Origin: Vogesella mureinivorans
Lineage (GTDB): Bacteria; Pseudomonadota; Gammaproteobacteria; Burkholderiales; Chromobacteriaceae
NCBI RefSeq assembly: GCF_007644035.1
Contig: NZ_VMTV02000122.1
Span: forward strand, 1-36,622
Direction of reading: 5' to 3'
Length of the DNA stretch: 36,622 nt
The notes under the pieces are model-generated. The model ran no database searches and was not told the DNA's origin. It was given only the letters and a program-made list of their open reading frames with translations. The translations under genes were made by a program, and so were the position numbers. Position 1 is the first letter of the stretch. Every line of letters starts with the position of its first letter. This document shows, in pieces, positions 23,135-30,514 of this stretch.

Positions 23135-23689
23135 TCAGGGTGGTGTGGCAGGTGCCGTGGCGCAGGGCGTGGCACCGGGGTCGTCAAAGAACTGGCCGGC
23201 GGCCAGGCCTTGAAAGCGGATATAGGCGTCGCTGTCGGCCGGGCGGCTGAGCATTTCGGCGCGCGCGGTCATGATCTGGTCGTAGGCCCATTGCTGGTCC
23301 TGGCCGCTGCTTTCCAGCGTGGCCGGCGCCATCACGCAGGCAATGGCGCGGGCTATGCGCACGCCAGCCCGGTGGGCGCTGGCCTGGTCGTGAGCCTGAT
23401 GGATCGCCTCGGCCCAGCCTGCGGCCAACTGCAGCATGGCCTGGTGTAGCGGCGGGTTGCTGCCATAGCGTGCGGCCAGCCATTGCTGCATCTCGTCCGG
23501 TACAGCCTTGGCCGGGCGTGTTGCTGCTACCGGGGTGGCCGGTATGGCGGGCAGGGGCAAAGCTGCCGCTGTGGCTGCCGCAGCGGCAGGGCTGGCCTGT
23601 GGCGCAGGCTCTGGCGCAGCGTCTGGCGCTGCCGGCCACAGTAGCCAGGCCAGCAGCAGGCAGATGGGCAGGGTAATCAGGTAGCGCAT
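23135..23689 (-). CDS. Membrane-anchored or secreted protein of unknown function
   Basis: A 184-residue protein I do not recognise. It has one hydrophobic N-terminal segment (YLITLPICLLLAWLLWPAA), then an Ala/Pro-rich linker to about residue 65, then a compact helical-looking domain (MQQWLAARYG, HQAMLQLAAGWAEAIHQ, AYDQIMTARAEM). It could be an inner-membrane anchored periplasmic protein with a flexible stalk. An AAGGA site lies about eight bases before the ATG on the minus strand. It is upstream of, and surely co-transcribed with, the lipase-like hydrolase, which suggests an accessory or chaperone role; this is inference from position only. Confidence 0.65.
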   Translation of the reverse strand: MRYLITLPICLLLAWLLWPAAPDAAPEPAPQASPAAAAATAAALPLPAIPATPVAATRPAKAVPDEMQQWLAARYGSNPPLHQAMLQLAAGWAEAIHQAHDQASAHRAGVRIARAIACVMAPATLESSGQDQQWAYDQIMTARAEMLSRPADSDAYIRFQGLAAGQFFDDPGATPCATAPATPP

Positions 23690-23887
23690 GGGTAGGTCCT
23701 TGCAGGGGCTGGGGGATACTATGCTTGGCTTTTGTGTCGATAATTAAACGTTTGTTGGTTGTTATCGATATGTGCATTTGCAGCATGTTGGCGTGCCGCA
23801 ACAGCAGGTGCATCGCCTTGCCAGCGAAGGCTTGCAGCGTTTTGCCTGCACGCTCGGCCAACCCGACTGGCTAATACGCAGTGAAAG

Positions 23888-23974
23888 CTACCTTGCAATG
23901 CACAGTAGTGCTTGCTAGTATGCAGCCATGCATTCCGGCACGCGTGCCGGCAGGTTCCTTGTATTGCAAGGTAG
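23888..23974. promoter_or_regulatory. Candidate promoter and operator of the padR operon
   Basis: A sigma-70-like promoter, TTGCAA (23894-23899), 16 bp, TAGTAT (23916-23921), points towards padR. A perfect 12-bp inverted repeat CTACCTTGCAAT (23888-23899) and ATTGCAAGGTAG (23963-23974) flanks it; the left arm covers the -35 box. A 16-bp palindrome CCGGCACGCGTGCCGG (23935-23950) lies in the leader. The layout suits autoregulation by PadR, possibly with looping. Confidence 0.5.
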
Positions 23975-24053
23975 TGGCTGGCACAGCAGGGCGCGCCAGG
24001 CAGATCTGGCACCGGCCATATCACCATGGCGCAACGACGGCAGGAGGGGGTGG

Positions 24054-24386
24054 ATGAAAACGCAATTACGCAAAGGCACGCTGGAAATGTGCGTGCTGGC
24101 GGTGCTGGCGCGGCACGACAGCTATGTGTACGAGATTGTCAGCACGCTGGCGCAAAGCATGGACATCAGCGAGGGCACCATCTACCCGCTGATGCGCCGG
24201 CTGCAGGCAGACGACTGGGTCAGTACCTATCTGGTGGAGTCGGCCAGCGGGCCGGCACGCAAGTATTACCGGCTGACGCCGGGCGGGCGCGATGCGCTGG
24301 CCGCCATGCGCCAGGAATGGGGCAGCTTTGTTGCCGAGATCAATGCCGTGCTGGCGAGTGCGCGGCCGCAAGGAGAGACAGCATGA
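24054..24386 (+). CDS. PadR-family transcriptional regulator
   Basis: A 110-residue winged-helix protein. KGTLEMCVLAVLARHDSYVYEIV leads into the recognition helix EGTIYPLMRRLQADDWV, and the wing GPARKYYRLTPGGRDAL follows; this is the PadR (PF03551) pattern. A short C-terminal helix would make the dimer. The start at 24054 has a strong AGGAGGGGG site four bases upstream. Its stop overlaps the ATG of a DUF1700 membrane protein, an arrangement well known in Firmicutes, where the pair reports on envelope stress. It probably represses its own operon through the inverted repeat upstream. Confidence 0.92.
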   Translation: MKTQLRKGTLEMCVLAVLARHDSYVYEIVSTLAQSMDISEGTIYPLMRRLQADDWVSTYLVESASGPARKYYRLTPGGRDALAAMRQEWGSFVAEINAVLASARPQGETA

Positions 24387-25222
24387 ACCGTGAACAATAC
24401 CTGCAAAGGTTGGCCGCAGCCCTGGGCAAACTGGCCCCCGCCGAGCGCGACGAGATTCTGGCCGATTACCGCGCCTATTTTGACGATGCCGCCGCCGACG
24501 GCCGCAGCGAAGCCGACGTATGCGCCGCGCTGGGCGAGCCGGAGCGGCTGGCGCGCGAGCTTACCGCCGAGCGCAAGCTGGCCGACTGGGAAGCGGACAA
24601 AAGCCCGGCCAACATGAAGCAGGCGCTGGGCGCGCTGGCCGGCCTGGGCGTGCTCAATGTGTTGTTGGCGTTTCCCTACCTGTTTTTGCTGACCTGGCTG
24701 GGCAGCCTGTGGCTGGGCGCGGTGGGCCTGCTGATTGCGGGCCTGGTGATCACCGGCAGCTGGGCTAGCCACAGCGTGTTTGGCTGGCCGTCGCTGGACA
24801 ATATCGTGGTGAATGACAGCGGCGTGGGGCCCTGGCTGATTGCCACCAGCCCGCATGACGGCCAGCCGCCGCGGCTACGCATCGAAGGTGATCATGGCGA
24901 AACGGTGCGCATCGAGCCCGACCCGGCCAGCGGCAAGCTGGTGATCGAGGCGCGCGACGGCGACGAACACTTCCGTCTGGAGCGCGACGCCAGCGGCAAT
25001 CTGGCCCAGCTGCAGATTCGCGATGGCGCCGACACGGTCGAGCTCAGCGGCTTGCCCGGTGCCTCGTCCGGCAGCGTACTGGTGTTGGGCCTGGTGCTCA
25101 CCGTGCTGGGGCTGGTGGGCAGCATCCTGGGCTGGAAAGTGTTGCGCTGGGTGTGGCGCGGCACCGGCCGCTGGCTGCGCTGGCAGCAGCGCCTGGTAGC
25201 GGGCGAGGCGGCAGTGCGGTAG
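24383..25222 (+). CDS. DUF1700-family membrane protein partnered with PadR
   Basis: A 279-residue protein. The N-terminal 70 residues (YLQRLAAALGKLAPAERDEIL then DYRAYFDDAAADGRSE and ALGEPERLARELTAE) match the cytosolic HAAS/DUF1700 helical domain. Two adjacent helices follow (residues ~80-130, LGVLNVLLAFPYLFLLTWLG and VGLLIAGLVITG), then an extracytoplasmic beta-rich stretch of about 90 residues, then a last helix (VLVLGLVLTVLGLVGSILGW) and an Arg-rich tail. Proteins like this are thought to work with the neighbouring PadR. AAGGAGAG precedes the ATG, which overlaps the padR stop. A full AAAGGTTGGCCGCA word (24405-24418) sits in codons 8-12. Confidence 0.85.
   Translation: MNREQYLQRLAAALGKLAPAERDEILADYRAYFDDAAADGRSEADVCAALGEPERLARELTAERKLADWEADKSPANMKQALGALAGLGVLNVLLAFPYLFLLTWLGSLWLGAVGLLIAGLVITGSWASHSVFGWPSLDNIVVNDSGVGPWLIATSPHDGQPPRLRIEGDHGETVRIEPDPASGKLVIEARDGDEHFRLERDASGNLAQLQIRDGADTVELSGLPGASSGSVLVLGLVLTVLGLVGSILGWKVLRWVWRGTGRWLRWQQRLVAGEAAVR
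24405..24418 (+). repeat. Copy of the AAGGTTGGCCGCA word in the DUF1700 gene
   Basis: A full-length copy read as Arg-Leu-Ala-Ala with TTG and GCA codons, eight codons after the start. Confidence 0.85.
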
Positions 25223-25224
25223 GC

Positions 25225-25237
25225 TGCGGCCAACCTT
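25225..25237 (-). repeat. Intergenic copy of the AAGGTTGGCCGCA word
   Basis: TGCGGCCAACCTT follows the DUF1700 stop by two bases and fills most of the 31-bp gap before the LysR gene. Confidence 0.85.
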
Positions 25238-25253
25238 CGATACGGGAGCAGGC

Positions 25254-26162
25254 ATGGAAACCCGCTGGCTGGAAGACTTTCTGGTATTGGCCGAAACCGG
25301 CAGCTTTACCCGCTCGGCCGAGCTGCGCCACCTCACGCAGCCGGCGTTTTCCCGCCGCATCAAGGCGCTGGAAAACTGGCTGGGTGCCGACCTGATCGAC
25401 CGCACCACCTGGCCCACGCGGCTCACGCCGGCCGGTGAGCTATTGCAGGAAAAAGCGCGCCTGCTGGTGGGCGAGCTGTCCAGCACGCGCAGCCTGCTAC
25501 GCGGCCTGCAGCAAGCCGACGCCGCCACGCTCACGCTGGCGGTGCCGCATACGCTGTCGTTCGGCTTTGTGCCGCGCTGGCTGGCCGACGAGCAGACTAC
25601 GCTGGGCGAGGTAGCCTGGCGCCTGCTGGCGCATAACGTGCACGACGCGGTGATCGCGCTGACCGAGGGCAACGCCGACCTGCTGCTGTGCTACCACCAC
25701 CCGCGCCACCCGGTAGAGCTGCCGGATAGCCGCTACCACGGTCTGCGCCTGGGCAGCGAAACGCTGCAGCCATTCAGCCGCGCCGAGCAGGGCCAGCCGG
25801 TATGGCAGCTGCCAGGCAGCGAGGGCGCGCCGCTGCCGTTTCTGGCTTACGGCCCCAATGCCTACTTTCGCCGCATGGTGGAGCTGATCATCCAGCGCGC
25901 GCCGCAGCCTTGCCTGCTGCAGCAGCGCTTCGAGACCGACATGGCCGAAGGCCTGAAAGCCATGGTGCTGGAAGGCCACGGCGTGGCGTTCTTGCCGCAA
26001 AGCGCGGTACAGCGCGAGCTGGCGGCCGGGCAGCTGGCCGCCGCCGGTGGCGAGGCGTGGTCGCTGCAGATGGAAATCCGCGTATACCGCGACGCGCGTC
26101 GCGAGCTGCCGCAGCTGGATGCACTGTGGCAAGGGTTGGCCGCACGCTACCCGGCGGTGTGA
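25254..26162 (+). CDS. LysR-family regulator, HypT/YjiE-like
   Basis: A 302-residue LysR regulator. The N-terminal winged helix METRWLEDFLVLAETGSFTRSAE, followed by HLTQPAFSRRIKALENWLG, closely resembles E. coli HypT (YjiE, a hypochlorite-responsive regulator), including the T-Q-P-A-F-S-R-R-I core. The effector domain runs from about residue 90 to the end, with ALDGxGVAWLP-like MVLEGHGVAFLPQSAVQRELAAGQL. GGGAG lies six bases before the ATG. The gene precedes aspA on the same strand with a 330-bp gap; related regulators are often found beside aspA. Whether it senses hypochlorite or controls aspA is inference. The last codons carry a GGTTGGCCGCA word. Confidence 0.88.
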   Translation: METRWLEDFLVLAETGSFTRSAELRHLTQPAFSRRIKALENWLGADLIDRTTWPTRLTPAGELLQEKARLLVGELSSTRSLLRGLQQADAATLTLAVPHTLSFGFVPRWLADEQTTLGEVAWRLLAHNVHDAVIALTEGNADLLLCYHHPRHPVELPDSRYHGLRLGSETLQPFSRAEQGQPVWQLPGSEGAPLPFLAYGPNAYFRRMVELIIQRAPQPCLLQQRFETDMAEGLKAMVLEGHGVAFLPQSAVQRELAAGQLAAAGGEAWSLQMEIRVYRDARRELPQLDALWQGLAARYPAV

Positions 26163-26385
26163 TCGCCGGGTTTCGCATGGCAGTGTAGGGGGACTGGCGC
26201 CAAATTGGCCTCGTGCGGTCACGGGGGTAACCGGCAATACCAAACCTTGTCCGCGTAGTGGATGCCCGCTATTCCCTATATGTTTTGTCTGCTTTTGCTG
26301 CTGATTGCCAGCATGTCCGTCGTGGTCAGGGTGCCATTTGCCGCCAAAAACCTGCACGTTGGCCGCAAAAAGCTGCCTGTTGCCA

Positions 26386-26408
26386 GATCATGCAAATCTT
26401 GCATGATC
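26386..26408. promoter_or_regulatory. Palindromic operator candidate upstream of aspA
   Basis: GATCATGCAA, three bases, TTGCATGATC form a perfect 10+10 inverted repeat ending 83 bp before the aspA ATG. The 330-bp gap also contains one TTGGCCGCA word (26359-26367), and no gene of convincing length. Size and symmetry suit a dimeric regulator, but I recognise no specific one. Confidence 0.55.
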
Positions 26409-26491
26409 CTATCGCCATTCGGAATTGGCCGCCGCCACGGTGCTGCCGCTACAGTGCAGGCACTCCACACAAAAGCACAAAGACAACACCT

Positions 26492-27895
26492 ATGACCACC
26501 CGCCTGGAACACGATCTACTGGGGGACCGCGAGGTCCCGGCCCACGCCTACTGGGGCGTGCACACCCTGCGAGCCATCGAGAACTTCCCCATCACCGGCC
26601 AGACCATCGCCAGCTACGGCGACCTGATCCGCGCGCTGGCGGTGATCAAGCAGGCTGCCGCGCTGGCGAACCACCAGCTGGGCATTCTGGCAGACCACCA
26701 CAAGGAAGCCATCGTGCTGGCCTGCGAGGAAATCCGCGCCGGCAAGCTGCACGACCAGTTTGTAGTAGACGTGATCCAGGGCGGGGCGGGCACCTCCACC
26801 AATATGAACGCCAACGAGGTGATCGCCAACCGTGCCTTGGAGCTGTTGGGCCACGGCAAGGGCGAGTACCAGCACCTGCACCCCAACGAACACGTGAACA
26901 TGGGGCAGAGCACCAACGACGTGTACCCCACCGCGCTGCGCCTGGCCACCTTCTGGGGCGTACAGCGCCTGCTGGCCGCCATGGCCCGCCTGCGTAATGC
27001 CTTTGACGACAAGGCCGACGAATTTGCCGACGTGCTGAAGATGGGCCGTACCCAGCTGCAGGACGCGGTACCGATGACGCTGGGGCAAGAGTTCCGCACT
27101 TACGCCGTGATGCTGGGCGAAGACGAACAGCGCCTGTACGAAGCCAGCGCCCTGATGCTGGAAATCAACCTGGGTGCCACCGCCATCGGCACCGGCATTA
27201 CCGCCCACCCGGACTACACCCCGCTGGTGTGCCAGAAGCTGTCGGCGCTCACCGGCCTGGCGCTGGAAACCGCGCCTAACCTGATCGAGGCCACGCAGGA
27301 TTGCGGCGCCTTCGTGCAGCTGTCCGGCGTGCTCAAGCGCGTGGCGGTCAAGCTGTCCAAGAGCTGCAACGATTTGCGCCTGCTGTCGTCCGGCCCGCGT
27401 GCCGGCCTGGGCGAGATCAACCTGCCAGCGCGCCAGGCCGGTTCGTCCATCATGCCGGGCAAGGTCAACCCGGTGATTCCGGAAGTGGTGACCCAGGTGG
27501 CTTACGAAGTCATTGGCAACGACATGACCGTGACCATGGCGGCCGAAGCCGGCCAGCTGCAGCTCAATGCCTTCGAGCCGGTGATTGCCTACAGCCTGTT
27601 CCGCAGCGTGAGCCACCTGGCCGCCGCTTGCGACACCCTGCGCGATAACTGCGTGGTGGGCATTACCGCCAACCGCGAGTACCTGCTGGACACCGTGCAC
27701 CGCTCGGTAGGCCTGGTGACCGCGCTGAACCCCTATATCGGCTACGCCGCCGCTACCGAGGTGGCGACCGAAGCGCACCAGACCGGCGGCAGCGTGTACG
27801 ACATCGTGCTGCGCCGTGGCCTGCTGACGCGCGAGCAGCTGGATACCGTGCTGCAGCCGGCAGCACTGACCAGCCCGCGTTGGCTCACGCTGTAA
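26492..27895 (+). CDS. aspA: Aspartate ammonia-lyase
   Basis: A 467-residue homotetrameric lyase that converts aspartate to fumarate and ammonia. It has all fumarase/aspartase landmarks: EHDLLGDREVPAHAYWGVHT at the start, the threonine/asparagine loops GGAGTSTNMNANEVIANRA and NMGQSTNDVYPTALRLA, and the catalytic flexible-loop signature GSSIMPGKVNP near residue 320. The ATG at 26492 is chosen because the residues upstream have no aspartase similarity; the ribosome site is weak. It sits upstream of a dicarboxylate carrier, which fits use of aspartate/fumarate as carbon source or under low oxygen. A strong terminator follows. Confidence 0.95.
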   Translation: MTTRLEHDLLGDREVPAHAYWGVHTLRAIENFPITGQTIASYGDLIRALAVIKQAAALANHQLGILADHHKEAIVLACEEIRAGKLHDQFVVDVIQGGAGTSTNMNANEVIANRALELLGHGKGEYQHLHPNEHVNMGQSTNDVYPTALRLATFWGVQRLLAAMARLRNAFDDKADEFADVLKMGRTQLQDAVPMTLGQEFRTYAVMLGEDEQRLYEASALMLEINLGATAIGTGITAHPDYTPLVCQKLSALTGLALETAPNLIEATQDCGAFVQLSGVLKRVAVKLSKSCNDLRLLSSGPRAGLGEINLPARQAGSSIMPGKVNPVIPEVVTQVAYEVIGNDMTVTMAAEAGQLQLNAFEPVIAYSLFRSVSHLAAACDTLRDNCVVGITANREYLLDTVHRSVGLVTALNPYIGYAAATEVATEAHQTGGSVYDIVLRRGLLTREQLDTVLQPAALTSPRWLTL

Positions 27896-27930
27896 CGATT
27901 CCCTCTCTCTTGAATGTGATGTGAAGCTTG

Positions 27931-27964
27931 GCCGCCCTACCGCAAGGTAGGGCGGCATTTTTTT
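27931..27964 (+). terminator. Rho-independent terminator of aspA
   Basis: An 11-bp stem GCCGCCCTACC / GGTAGGGCGGC with a GCAA tetraloop, followed by A and a run of eight or so Ts. Confidence 0.92.
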
Positions 27965-28079
27965 GCCCGCGTCTGCCCGTGCGCCGCCCGATCTGGGCAA
28001 GCCAGCTTTGCGCAGTCTGTGGCGGCTTTTTGTCTGTTTATTGCGCCATCATGCTGCATGGCGACACAAGCTTGCCTGC

Positions 28080-28095
28080 GGGCACCCGCCATGCT
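28080..28095 (+). promoter_or_regulatory. Possible sigma-54 (-24/-12) promoter for the dicarboxylate carrier
   Basis: GGGCACCCGCCATGCT matches the core of TGGCAC-N5-TTGC: GG at 28081-28082 and GC at 28093-28094 with the required ten bases between. Two consensus bases differ. dctA genes are often sigma-54 dependent through DctD. The rest of the 27965-28297 gap shows no gene. Leader length would be about 190 bp. Confidence 0.3.
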
Positions 28096-28297
28096 GGTAC
28101 GCCAGGCAGCGGCGTGCTGCGGTGCGGGATTTGCCTGATTACAGCGCGGCCACTTTCTGTTTTAATGCCAGCCCTGCGCGGCAGCCTTGCCAGTGCAGCA
28201 TGAAAAAACAAGCGCTACGGCGCTGATGTACCGCCCGGCAACGACCGAAGCGGACACTACAAAGGATTAATTTCACAAAGCAATACAGGGAAATACC

Positions 28298-29614
28298 GTG
28301 AAACTTAATCGATTGACCAAGATGATCCTGGCCGCCATGGTGCTGGGTATCATTGCCGGCTACGGCTGGCGTGAAATGGCTGGCAGCGAAGAAGCGATCA
28401 AATCGTTTGCCGACCAGCTGTCCATTCTGACCGACATCTTCCTGCGCCTGATCAAGATGATCATTGCGCCGCTGGTGTTCTCCACCCTGGTGGTGGGTAT
28501 TGCCCGCATGGGTGATTCGGCTACTGTTGGCCGCATCGGTGCCAAAGCCATGGGCTGGTTTGTCACCGCCTCGCTGGTATCGCTGGTGCTGGGCCTGATC
28601 ATGGTGAACCTGCTCAAGCCAGGCGTGGGCCTGAGCCTGCCGCTGCCGGAAGTGACCGCCAGCTCGGGTATCGAGAAGGGCGCGCTGACGCTGAAAGACT
28701 TCATCAGCCACCTGATCCCCAAGAGCGTATTTGACGCGCTGGCCAAGAACGAGATTCTGGCCATTGTGGTGTTCTCGCTGTTCTTCGGTACCGCCGCGTC
28801 TGCCGTGGGCGACAAGGCCAAAGGCCTGATTGACGCTATCGATGCGGTAGCGCACATCATGCTGAAGGTTACCGGCTACGTGATGAACTTTGCCCCCTTT
28901 GCCGTATTTGCCGCGATTGCCGGCATGGTGGCCAAGGAAGGCCTGGGCATTTTGTCTACCTACGGCAGCTTCATGGCGCAGTTCTATCTGTCGCTTGGCT
29001 TGCTGTGGCTGGCGCTGCTGGGCATGGGCTCGCTGTTCCTGAAACGCCGTGTGCTGGAGCTGCTGCGCGCCATTCGCGAGCCGGCACTGCTGGCGTTTTC
29101 TACCGCCAGCTCGGAAGCTGCCTACCCGAAAACCCTGGACCGCCTGAAACGCTTTGGTTGTAGCGACCGCATCGCCAGCTTTGTGCTGCCGATGGGCTAC
29201 TCGTTCAACCTGGACGGCTCCATGATGTACTGCACCTTTGCCACCATCTTCATTGCCCAGGCTTACGGCATTGACCTGAGCCTGTCGCAGGAAATCACCA
29301 TGCTGCTGATCCTGATGGTGACCTCCAAAGGCATGGCCGGTGTGCCGCGTGCTTCGCTGGTGGTGATTGCCGCCACGCTGGCGCAGTTCAACATTCCGGA
29401 AGCCGGCCTGCTGCTGCTGCTGGGTGTGGATCACTTCCTGGACATGGGCCGCTCCGCCACCAACGTGCTGGGTAACGCCATTGCAGCCTGCGTGGTCGCC
29501 AAGAGCGAAAAAGAGCTGGGCGCTGCCCAGCCGGTGCTGGACGAAGACGACGATATCGACCCGCAGCCGCGCCGCGAGCCAGAGGCCACGCCGGCGTTTG
29601 CCAAACAGGGCTGA
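28298..29614 (+). CDS. Dicarboxylate/amino acid:cation symporter (DctA/GltP family)
   Basis: A 438-residue inner-membrane symporter of the DAACS family. It shows LRLIKMIIAPLVFSTLVVGIA in the first transmembrane region, the serine-rich re-entrant loop STASSEAAYPKTLDRL, the substrate/cation signature GYSFNLDGSMMYCTFATIF, and MVTSKGMAGVPRASLVVIA. The final 30 residues are acidic and Pro/Arg-rich. Family members import succinate, fumarate, malate, aspartate or glutamate with H+ or Na+. Placement after aspA suggests aspartate or C4-dicarboxylates. The start is GTG at 28298, with AGGGAA upstream. A TTGGCCGCA word lies at 28527. DctA versus GltP cannot be settled without alignment. Confidence 0.92.
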   Translation: MKLNRLTKMILAAMVLGIIAGYGWREMAGSEEAIKSFADQLSILTDIFLRLIKMIIAPLVFSTLVVGIARMGDSATVGRIGAKAMGWFVTASLVSLVLGLIMVNLLKPGVGLSLPLPEVTASSGIEKGALTLKDFISHLIPKSVFDALAKNEILAIVVFSLFFGTAASAVGDKAKGLIDAIDAVAHIMLKVTGYVMNFAPFAVFAAIAGMVAKEGLGILSTYGSFMAQFYLSLGLLWLALLGMGSLFLKRRVLELLRAIREPALLAFSTASSEAAYPKTLDRLKRFGCSDRIASFVLPMGYSFNLDGSMMYCTFATIFIAQAYGIDLSLSQEITMLLILMVTSKGMAGVPRASLVVIAATLAQFNIPEAGLLLLLGVDHFLDMGRSATNVLGNAIAACVVAKSEKELGAAQPVLDEDDDIDPQPRREPEATPAFAKQG

Positions 29615-29652
29615 TACCCTGACACTGTCGGCTGGACAACGATGGATGCATC

Positions 29653-29898
29653 ATGAAAAGCGATGAACGCTATCTGACCCAGCCGCAGCTGGCAGAACTG
29701 GCCAGCCAGGTACAGCAGTATCTGGCCGGTGAGCACGAGGTAGAACTGGGCGGCTTTGATGCCCAGGCGCTGGTCTTGCTGGTGGCCGAGCGTATTGGCC
29801 CGGCCATCTACAACAAGGCGCTGGCCGATGCCCGCAGTGCGCTCGATACGCGCATGGAATCGCTACAGTCGGCCCTGTGGGAGCTGGAGCGCAGCTAG
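29653..29898 (+). CDS. DUF2164 family protein
   Basis: An 81-residue protein matching the DUF2164 family, small proteins of unknown function widespread in proteobacteria: YLTQPQLAELASQVQQYLAGE then ELGGFDAQALVLLVAERIGPAIYNKALADA, followed by a heptad-like C-terminal helix (LDTRMESLQSALWELE). It follows the carrier gene by 38 bp and may be co-transcribed. The motif-built terminator follows 27 bp after its stop. The function is unknown. Confidence 0.85.
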   Translation: MKSDERYLTQPQLAELASQVQQYLAGEHEVELGGFDAQALVLLVAERIGPAIYNKALADARSALDTRMESLQSALWELERS

Positions 29899-29925
29899 CG
29901 CACCGTTACTGCCCTGGCTTGGTAC

Positions 29926-29972
29926 AAAAAAGGTTGGCCGCATGCCATCACGGTGTGCGGCCAACCTTTTTT
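29926..29972 (+). terminator. Terminator built from an inverted pair of the TTGGCCGCA word
   Basis: AAAAAAGGTTGGCCGCA (29926-29942) is a perfect 17-bp inverted repeat of TGCGGCCAACCTTTTTT (29956-29972) around a 13-base loop. Each arm is one full AAGGTTGGCCGCA word. It works as a bidirectional terminator between DUF2164 (plus) and yggL (minus). Neisseria terminators are commonly built in this way from paired DNA uptake sequences. Confidence 0.92.
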
Positions 29973-29989
29973 CATGGTGCTGTATCAAG

Positions 29990-30019
29990 AAAAAAGCCTG
30001 CCGCATGGCAGGCTTTTTT
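29990..30019. terminator. Bidirectional terminator between DUF2164 and yggL
   Basis: AAAAAAGCCTGCC, loop GCAT, GGCAGGCTTTTTT: a perfect 13-bp stem with A and T tracts at both ends. It lies 16 bp after the yggL stop and is probably the main yggL terminator. Confidence 0.92.
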
Positions 30020-30035
30020 GCGGGTAGCCCGTGGC

Positions 30036-30392
30036 TTACCAGGCGCTATGCCATACATCCAGCAGATCGCTGACTTCTACGCTGGACACTTCGCTGCGGC
30101 CTTTCAGCCAGCCAGCCAGTGCAGCTTGTACGTCGGCGGTGACTTTCACGCCGTTTACCGGAAACACGATGCCATCGAGCTGGCCATCGCTAAAGTGGCC
30201 ACCAAAGCTCACGCCTTGTGCATCTACCGCTTCCAGCCAGCCGTTCAGGAAAGCATCGTTGGCCGCATCGTCCAGGCCAGCCAGCGCGGCGACCACGGTA
30301 AAGCCCAGCTCCTGGAACTCGCCTACGCGCAGTTTCTTGCGTTGGCGTGGCGACAGGCGTTTCAGGCGGTTTGGGGAGTTCGGGTTGGTCAT
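30036..30392 (-). CDS. yggL: YggL family 50S ribosome-binding protein (DUF469)
   Basis: A 118-residue protein of the YggL/DUF469 family, small cytosolic proteins reported to associate with the 50S subunit. The basic start NPNSPNRLKRLSPRQRKKLRVGEFQELGF is the family hallmark, followed by the acidic/hydrophobic core (AFLNGWLEAVDAQGVSFGGH) and VSDLLDVWH at the end. The frame opens 51 codons further upstream, but the conserved start is the Met at 30390-30392. The ribosome site is weak. It is divergent from the M30 protease. One TTGGCCGCA word (30259-30267) lies inside. Confidence 0.9.
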   Translation of the reverse strand: MTNPNSPNRLKRLSPRQRKKLRVGEFQELGFTVVAALAGLDDAANDAFLNGWLEAVDAQGVSFGGHFSDGQLDGIVFPVNGVKVTADVQAALAGWLKGRSEVSSVEVSDLLDVWHSAW

Positions 30393-30514
30393 GGTTGGGA
30401 CTTTCACTCGGTTTAGCGGCCTACATGATAGCAGTTTCGTGGTGGTACTTAACGTTAAACCGCTTATGTAAAGAAGATGATAGCATTGGCATAATATGCA
30501 AGGGAGGACGATAA

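Noticed and set aside
26516-28000. 494-codon minus-strand frame
   Set aside because: Shadow of aspA; aspartase motifs are perfect on the plus strand.
28060-28078. TGGCGACACAAGCTTGC as a sigma-54 promoter
   Set aside because: The GG and GC are 12 bases apart instead of 10.
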